62,490 nt of DNA, from assembly GCF_014656075.1 (NCBI RefSeq), contig NZ_BNBS01000010.1:1-62490 (forward strand), read 5' to 3'. The stretch's first letter is position 1; each line of letters opens with the position of its first letter. Position numbers and translations under genes: made by a program. A model generated the notes under the pieces. The model searched no databases. It was not told the origin of the DNA and saw only the letters and a program-made list of their open reading frames with translations. Shown here piece after piece: positions 20,833-29,800 of the stretch. Source of the stretch: Streptomyces hydrogenans (GTDB taxonomy: Bacteria; Actinomycetota; Actinomycetes; Streptomycetales; Streptomycetaceae).

Positions 20833-23800
20833 ATGGCCATCAACCCGCCGGAAGGGATCGCCGACTTCCTCGCCTTCGTGTCGGGCATGGAGTGGCCCGA
20901 GGCCGACGAGGACCACATGCGGCGGGTGGCCGAGCACTACGCTTCCGTCGCGGAGGACCTGGAGACGCTGTCCGGGTACGTCATCGAGCTCATCCCGATC
21001 GTCAAGAACGACTTCGAGGGCGAGGCCGCCGACTCGTTCCTCCTCACCATGCGGGACCTCACGGGCGACACGGCGGGCGCGAACCAGCTGGAGCAGACGG
21101 CCGAGCTGTCGCGTCAGCTGTCCGACGTGGCGCTGAAGGTCGCCAACCAGGTCGAGTACACGAAGATCATGGCCATCCTCCAGCTGGTACAGCTGCTGGC
21201 CGAGATCCTGTTCGCCACCCTCTTCTCCGCCTTCACCTTCGGCGCCGTGTGGGGGCCCGTGTCGGCGCTCTTCGCCGCGACCCGCGAGGGCCTCCACCAG
21301 CTCTTCCGCTGGCTGCTCCAGACGATCATCAGCCAGACCTTCATCGGCATCGTCGGCGGTGTCTTCCAGGACACGGTGATCCAGCTCTACCAGCTCACCT
21401 CGGGCCACACGTCGAGCTGGAACACGGAGTCCCTGCTCGACTCCGTCAAGCAGGGCGCGCTGAGCGGCGTGATCGCCGGCCCGCTGGAGATCCTGTCCCA
21501 CTACGGTGGCAAGATCCTCGGCCGGATCCTCGGCGGCAAGCCGCCGGCCTCGATCATCAGCAAGCGCGTCGACGACGTCCTCAACAAGATCGACGACAAG
21601 CTCGACGACGTCACGCCGAACCCGAAGCCCGACGTGCCGCCGGGCGGGGCGGGCAAGCCGGGCGGTCCGGAGGGCCCGAAGGCGAAGGAGGACCTGCCGT
21701 CGTCCCCGCCCAACAAGCCGCCGACGGACGTGACGCCTCCGCCGGTCCCGCCGAAGAGGACCGAGACGGCCCCACCGCCGGTCCCGCCCAAGAGCGACGT
21801 GGCCCCGCCGGTCCCGCCGAAGACCGTCGGCGACGGCGCCATGCCACCGCCGGCCACCGGCCGGCCGAAGACGGAGACGCCGGTCGGCGCCGGGGCCAAG
21901 GACCAGCCGACCGCCCCCGCGGCGGGGAAGACGGGCGCCCCGGCCACCGGCAAGGGCGACCTCGCTCCCACCCCGCCGAAGGCGGACGTGCCGCCGACCG
22001 GCAAGGGCGAGGTGCCGGGCGCGGGCAAGAGCGAGGTACCGACCACGGGCAAGAACGACATGCCGGGCGCGGGCAAGAACGACGTGCCGACCACCGGCAA
22101 GAACGACGTGCCGGGCGCGGAGAAGCCCGAGGTTCCGAACGCGCACAGGACCGAGAGCGGCGACACGGCCGGCGCGGGTGCGGGCGCGGGCGCGGGCAGG
22201 ACGGGTTCCGGGGACGTGCCCACGGCGGGCGCGGGTTCCAAGGTGCCCGACGCGTCGGACGCTTCGGGGTCCGCCGGCCGCGCCGCGGGCGACGTGGAGA
22301 ACCCGCTGGACGGCCTCCTGTCCACCCCGGAGGCCCGCTCGGCCTTCGCCAAGGACATCGGCGAGCTCTTCGGCGGGGTCACCCGCAACCTGGAGACCGG
22401 GTTCATGCGGCAGGGCGCCGGCAGCATCGCGGACTCGTTCGCCGAGAAGATGGGCGAGGTGTTCAAGAAGCACCTCAAGCACGAAGGCGCCGAGCAGGCG
22501 GGCCAGGACTTCGGCAAGATGCTGACCCAGAAGTGGGGGCGGGCCGGGGCCGACCACACCGACCTGCCCAAGCTGCTCACCGAGTCGATGGGCGATCTGG
22601 GCAACCTGGCACCGCTCAAGAACCTCGCCGACTCGATGCCGACCCTGTTCGCCCGCTCCGAGCACAGCAACGCCCTCGCCCGCATCTTCAAGCAGGAGAA
22701 CCCGCTCCAGGGCAGTCCGATGTACCAGCTCGGCGGGGCCGTCGCCTCCCTCCTCAACGAGGGAACGAACGAGATGCTCAGCGAGGGCTTCTACAACATG
22801 ATCTTCGGGGACGGCACGTTCTCGGTGAGTGGCGGCCCGTTCGCCTCCGGCGTGGCCATGGGCGCGCTGAGCGCCGGTCTGCACCGGGCGTTCGAGCCGG
22901 TCATGGTGAAGTACCAGAACTGGGTCCTCACCCACCAGCACGCCGACAACCCCACCGACAGCAAGTACTTCGGGCTGCTGCACCCCATCAACATCGCCTC
23001 GTTCGTGTCGAACATGACGGGCAACCCGGCGCCGTGGCCGGTCCCCCGCCCCACCGCGGGAACCGAGGAGACCAGCTTCAAGCAGGACATGAAGGACATG
23101 GTGAAGTGGGTCTTCTCCCACCCCGTCAGCGGCACCCCCTTCTTCTCCGACACTCCCGAGCGGCCCCACGAGACGACCGGCGGCGACGGCGACGCCTTCA
23201 CGCCGCTCGACCTGGACCTCGGGCCGTCGTTCGGCGACGAGATCGCCGAGGACCCGCGGTTCCGCACCGAGTCGGACGGCGACCTGGCGTCGGACGGGAG
23301 GGGCGACGACGTCCCGACCGTGGCGGAGGACGCCGGCGACACCTCCGTCACCGCGCCGCCCCGGGCCACCGTCTCCTCGGACCTCTCCTCCCTGCTGGGC
23401 GACGACACGGAGGTCCCGGCCCCCGCGCCGGAGAGCAGGCCCGTCACCCTGAGCGGCGACGACCGGTTCAGCGCCGCCCCGTCGCAGGACGCCGACGTCC
23501 CGGCGCGGTCGCAGTCGCAGGTGACGCCTGAGGGCCCCTCCCTCTACGACTGGGACCACCTCGACATGCCGAGCGCCGACGAGCTCATGTACCTCGACGT
23601 CGGCGACGGCGCCAAGGTCGAGGACACGGACGGCACGGACACCCGCGCCGAGGACGACAGCACCCGTACGCCCTCGCCCTCCGACGACACCTCCGACCAC
23701 GACGACGGCAGCGGCGCGAACAAGAACGAGGACGTCACCGCGGGCGAGCACACCGTCGACCACGACGACACACCGTCCGCCCCTCCCGTCCGGGACATCC

Positions 23801-26800
23801 CCTCCGGCGTCGCCCTGGGCGTCCTCAGTCCCGCCCAGGCCACCGCCCTCCAGGCGATCCCGAAGCGCCCCGGCGTCTTCGTCGTCGGCATGCACACCGA
23901 CCCGGACGCCCCGAACGACCCGACCGCCGTCCTCAAGGCGCTCACCGACGCCCACGACGAGGGCCGGCTCGACGGCGTGAGCGAGATCCAGTTCACCGCC
24001 TGCAACCTCGCCGCGCCCGTGCACGAGAGCACGGTCAGGACCGTGATGAGCGGCCTCTGGAAGCACCGCGCCGCGACCGGCACCGCCTCCCCCGACCCGC
24101 TCACCGCCCGCGCCGCCGACGCACCCGTCTGGTACGTCCCCGCCGGCGGCGGCGACACGGAGGGCGGCGGCCACCTCCTCACCGCCCAGCACATCGGCCT
24201 CACTCCCGACGGGAAGATCGCCGTCGTGGACCGGGGGGCCTGGCACGTGTACGGCGACAGCGGCGACCCGGAGCACACCCCCGTCCGTACGACCCCCGAT
24301 CCGGACGCCCTGCCCGACGACGCGGTCGCCTTCCTGTTCCGCACCCCCAAGGTCGACGCGGTGCACCCGGACGCGGTCAAGTTCGGAGACAGCGACAGCG
24401 ACAGCGACGGAGACGGCAGCGACCGTCCGCCGGTCGACAGGGGCAAGGGCCGTGCCGAGGACGACGACGATCCCTCGCCGACCGGCAACGGCGAGGGGCC
24501 CAGCAGTCGCCGGCCCCGGCGCCCCGCCAACGACCAGGACGACCCCCTTTCCTCGGCCTCCGACGCCTCGCTCGACGACATGGACCGCATCTACTACGCC
24601 GACGCGTCGGTCCGGTACGAGAAGAACCTCGCCGCTTACCTGGCCCGGAGAACGGACGTCAAGGACCTCGCCCAGGAGCTGTCCCGCGTCCTCTGGGACA
24701 AACTCCACAAGGTGGAGAAGATCCACGAGGTACTGGGCACGAACAGCAACGAGTCGTCCGGTGCCGTGGGAACCGACCCGAAAGCGCTGCAGAAGGTCGT
24801 GGAGGAGGGGAACCTGCGGGAACGCATGGCCCTGTTCTTCAACGCCATCTCCTCGAAGGCCCTCGGCACCAGAATCGGCTACAGCCCGCCCCCGGCAACC
24901 TCGATCACCGACGAGCGCGCGTTCCGGAAGGACGATCCCCGGTTCGTCGAGTACCGCCAGCTCACCCGCGAGTTGCCCATCCTGCGGAAGAAGATCTCCG
25001 CGATGCCGGACGGGACCGAGGCGGAGAAGGAGGCCAAGAGGAGCGAGCAGGAGAGATCCGACGAGCTCGACCGCACGTGGAGGCGGCTGGCCGCCGATCT
25101 GAAGAGCTTCAAGGAAGCGGACATCGTGCCCCGCCTGAGCGAGCGGGAGAGGCCGCTCGCCCTGAACGCGGAGAAGAAGGTGCGGTGGATCCCCGGTGGG
25201 GCCCGCTACCGCCTCACGACGGATTTCCTGTACATGAAGCAGACCGAGCGGCACCTGGCCACGGCCGGCACGTCAGGGTCGGGCTTCATGTTCCACCGCT
25301 ACCTCCAGCTGATGAGCGACAAGGGTTGGTTCCGCGACGCCGGCAACCGGCCCAACCCGAAGATCAACCACAGGACGCTGCGGCTCGCCATCATCGCCGC
25401 CTTCCTCAACCAGGGACACCACACCCTGCCCGAGGTCATGGCGGGCTCCGCCGCCTTCGTCGAGTACTACCGGGCGAAGTACCCCGGGCGGCAGCTGCCG
25501 CCCGACATCGAGGCCCTTCAGGCGCCGGCGCCCGGCCGGGACTACTACCGCAACATGCGCCTCGTGCACGAGGCGGACCTGCGCAGGCACGTCGCGGACG
25601 GGGGGAGGTTCCCCGACGAGATCGCCGACGAGAAGATGGCGGAACTGCGGCGGAAGTACCAGGCGCAGGAGGAGGAGACCGAGCCCGCCGGGAGCGCCTC
25701 CATGGACGTGGACATGGACGAGCCCGTGCCCCAGCCCGACTCCTCCCGCAGGAAGAGGGACGCGGACGGCGACGTCGTCATGCAGGACCCCCACAAGCGT
25801 CCCCGTCGCGGCGGCGACGACAGCGACGACGACACCGGCGACACGGCCGCGAACGTCCCCGAGAACTCCCCCCACACCCTGCCGGGGCAGGTGCGGCCCG
25901 AGGAGGTCTCCCCGGTCGCGCGCCCGGTCACGGCCGACCGGTGGACGTCGTGGCGGTGGGCGCCGGGCCGGGAGGACGTACCACCTCCGGCCCGGGTCCG
26001 TACCGAGCGCTTCGACCCGGCCGCGGACCCGAACGCCGCCGGCCCCTTCCCGGGCACGGCGGACCGGCGGAACGGGAACGGGACGCTCGCGGGCCGGCGG
26101 ACCCTGATCCGCGCGGACGTCGAACGGTTCGTCGTGCCCGAGGACGGGGACGGCACGCCGGGCGGGCCCGTCCGGCTGGTGCGGGTGACGCTGCCGGTGG
26201 CCGTCGACGACTCCTTCTCGGCGGCCGACGCGGCCGAACTGCGCGCCCGGATGCAGGAGCTGCTGGACAGCCACGTCAACCTGGGCTTCCGGCTGCCGCG
26301 CACCGGCGACCAGCTCCACATGGAGGTGGACCTGGTCCCGGCCCCCGGGGGAGGCACGGACCCGGTGCGGGTGACCCGGGACGGCGGACCCGGCACCCGG
26401 TCCGACCAGCTGCACCTGCGGCTGCACGCCGACGGCTCCGGACCGGACGCGCGCGGACGCGACGACGCCATGCTGCTGCACGAGCTGCTGCACTACGCGG
26501 GGCTGCCGGACCGCTACCACGACGCGGAGACGCTGTTCCGGCACACCCCCGACCGCGCCGACGCGTCCGGGGTCATGGCGACGTCCGTCCTGCCCGACGG
26601 GACCCTGCCCCTCCGCTATCTGGAGGCCGTCGAGGACGCCACGGAGTCCGGCTCCGTCCTCCACGACAACGAGGGTCCGGGGTCCTGGACCGTGCCGTCG
26701 CCCTCCCCCGTACGCGACATCCCGGCCGGGATCGCCGTCGGCGCCCTCTCCCCCGCGCAGGCCGCCGCCCTGCGGGCGCTCCCCGCGCGCCCCGGCGTCC

Positions 26801-29800
26801 TCGTCGTCGGCACCCACACCGACCCGAACGCCCCGCACGACCCGGCCGTCCTCCTCAAGGCGCTCACCGACGCCCACGACGAGGGCCGGCTCGACGGCGT
26901 CACCGAGATCCACTTCACCGGCTGCGACCTGGCCTCCCCCGTCCACGGGTCCACCGTGCAGACGGTGATGAGCGGTCTGTGGAAGCACCGCGCCGAGCAC
27001 GGCGAGGAAGGCCCGCTCACCGCCCTCGCCGCCGACGCGCCGGTCTGGTACGTGCCCGGCGGCGATCGGGTGTTCACCGCCCGCCACGTCGGCGTCACCG
27101 CTGACGGCCGGATGACCGTCAGCGGCGGCGCCGACTGGCACCGCTACACCGACACCGGCGCCCCCGACCACACCGCCGAGACCGCCCCCGTCGGCGACGA
27201 CGGGGCTCCCGCCGACGCCGTGCGCCTCGCGGACGGCGACGAGACCGGTCCGGAGCACGGGAACGCGGTGCGGTTCGGCGAGGACACCGACGACGAGGAC
27301 GTGGTCGAGGCCGGCGGGGGGAACGGAGACACGAGCCGGGACGGCGAGGACGAGGCCGTCGCGGTCAGCATGTTGGTGGACGGCCTGCCCGACCTCAAGA
27401 AGCGGATCGTCTCCTTCGCCAAGGGGGAGAAGACCGTCTCCCCCCAGGACGAGACGGAGCTCCGGAACCTCGCGGCGGAGCTCTTCCCCGAACTGCTCCG
27501 CCACGCCGACGATCCCTCCCTGGGTGAGCTGCGCGTCGAGATCGTCGCGGCGGGCAACAATCTGCTGCCGGGCGCCGCGCAGAAGACCGGCTGGCAGCGC
27601 GCCCAGGCCGTCTCGCACCTGCTGAAGGACGAGATCCGCCAGCTGGCACGGGGCCTGTCGCGGGAGAACGACATCAGCAAGGCCAGGGTGGAGTTGGCGG
27701 CCAGCCTGGCGCAGTTCACCCTCGTCTCCCGAGGCCGCACCGGTCTCGAGGGACTCGACGACGCGGGCGAAGGGTCACGGACGGCCCAGCGCCGCCGGGC
27801 CACCGCTTCCGCCGAGGTCACGTACGAGAGCGCGTACCGTCCCCGGCTCACGCTGTCCGTGGAGACGACCGCCCAGGCGGTGGATCTGTTCCGGCGGATG
27901 GCGGACCGTCCCGTGGCCGAGCGCACGGCGGTCTCCCTCGACGATCTGACCGGTCCCCGGATCTTCTGGAAGGCGTCGTCCGAACTCCCGGACAACCACA
28001 ACCTCGTCATCCAGGTGCAGACGGCGCAGGGCGGCGGCCAGCGCCACCTGACGGGAAACATGTCGCTCTTCACCCCCGGCACGCTCGTCCACGTGGCCTC
28101 CTTCGAGCGGACGGACTCCGGCCGCTCCCTGGTGACCCTGCTGGAGGCCGGCCCGGACACCGTGTGGCCGCCCGAGGGACCGGAGCGCGGCAAGCCGGTC
28201 CTCGGCCTGCCCGGTGTCGGCTACCCGGGCCCGAACCGGCCCTTCGACTCCACCCTGAAATACGTCAAGGAGAAGCTGAAGCCGACGGGCGGCCCGGACG
28301 GCGCGCCCCAGACCTCGGGCCACTACGAGTTCCAGCAGGCGTACTACATCCACCGCGGAGAGGTGGACGTGGAGATGGAGGACGGCGAGCCGTACGTCCG
28401 CTTCTACACCACGGTGGTCAACCGGGACACGGTGACGGCCCACGAGCAGCCCCACGAGTTCACCGCCGAGCACAAGGACGTCCAGCAGCACAAGGACACC
28501 GGCGAGGTCGTCGTGGCCACGGGCAACAAGCCGGGCGGAACCCTCTGGGTCGGCATGGGCACCCCCGCCCGGTCCATCGGCTGGGCCATGAAGTACCAGG
28601 CGCAGTTCCCGGACAAGCAGCCGCTCATCCGTTCCTTCCTCGTCCCCCTGCACGTCTACCAGCAGATCACGTCGGCCTCGGTTCCGGAGCACGACGCCGG
28701 CTCGCTCGGGCACCCCTACCGGGGCAGCGCGTCCCTCACGCCCGGGGGCCTGCGCGATCCCGAGGAGAATCCCGAGAGCGAGGTCGAGAGGATCTACCGG
28801 GACCGGTGGCACAGCCAGGCCCAGGGCTCGGCTCCCGTCCCGATCCCCGACCACAAGGAGACCGACGCGTCCGACGGCGCCGACGACGACCCCGAGCCCA
28901 CCGCCGACCGGCCCCTCGCCGGACGGCCCCTCAACACCGACCAGTCGGGCGAGCGCAACCAGTTCGGCGTGCGGGGTGAGAACCTCCTCCTGCTGCGCAG
29001 GAGCATCCGGCCGAACTCCCTGATCACGTACTACGGCAACGAGACGAATCGCGGCCTGACCCCCGACGCGTACACCGGGGACTACCAGGACGGCAAGACG
29101 GTCCACGTCGACGTGCTGCGCGACCGCCTCGGCATCCCGCCCGTCGACGCGCCGCAGCTGAAGGACCGGTACAACCCCTGGGTCCAGAACGCGGGGCACG
29201 TCAACTCCCCCGACGTCCTCCGGGGGATCTCCAGCCAGCTGCGGCAGTTCCACGAGACGTGGCAACAGTCCCGGCAGCGGCCCGCCGACCGCAGGGTGGG
29301 ACACCTCCTGGAGCCCGACATGCCCCCGGAGCCCTACGGGAACCGGCCCAACCTGTCCTTCGGCAGGCGGCTCGACGATCTCAAGAAGTTCCTGGGCGAC
29401 TACCGGGAGCACCTGCTGGACCAGCAGAACAAGCCGATCTCCCTGGACTTCCTCGACAGGCCCGACCCGGACCTGAAGTCCCCCGCCGACCTCGACGGCC
29501 GTGCCGCCGTGGAGAAGTTCATGAAGAACACGGTCCTGCCCTGGGCCTCCCACGCCGAGATCGGACTCGTCCTCTCCCTCCAGAGCCAGGAGGTCAAGGC
29601 CGACCTCAACATCACCGACTCGCCCCTCGTCCACGACTTCGACGACATGCGGCGACGACAGCCGGAGGAAGCCCACCTCCAGCGCCAGGTGGGCGAGGAG
29701 CTCACCGAGCTGTGGCGGGAGGGCACGTCCCTGCACCGGGTGATCGACCGCCTGATCAGGGACTACCCCGAACTCGACCCGCTCTACAAGGAGATCTGCG

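Noticed and set aside
20455..25254. A 1599-codon open frame on the minus strand, and similar long antisense frames (8259-12452 +, 27775-30603 -, 18193-20436 -).
   Set aside because: They are shadows of real genes caused by high GC at third positions; they lack ribosome sites and read as Val/Gly/Arg/Leu-rich low-information sequence opposite clear protein families.
27502..27660. A segment of the giant effector (RVEIVAAGNNLLPG...GWQRAQAVSHLL) that resembles the end of OmpA-like peptidoglycan-binding domains.
   Set aside because: Only a short piece of the pattern is present and the usual Asp/Arg ligands are not evident.
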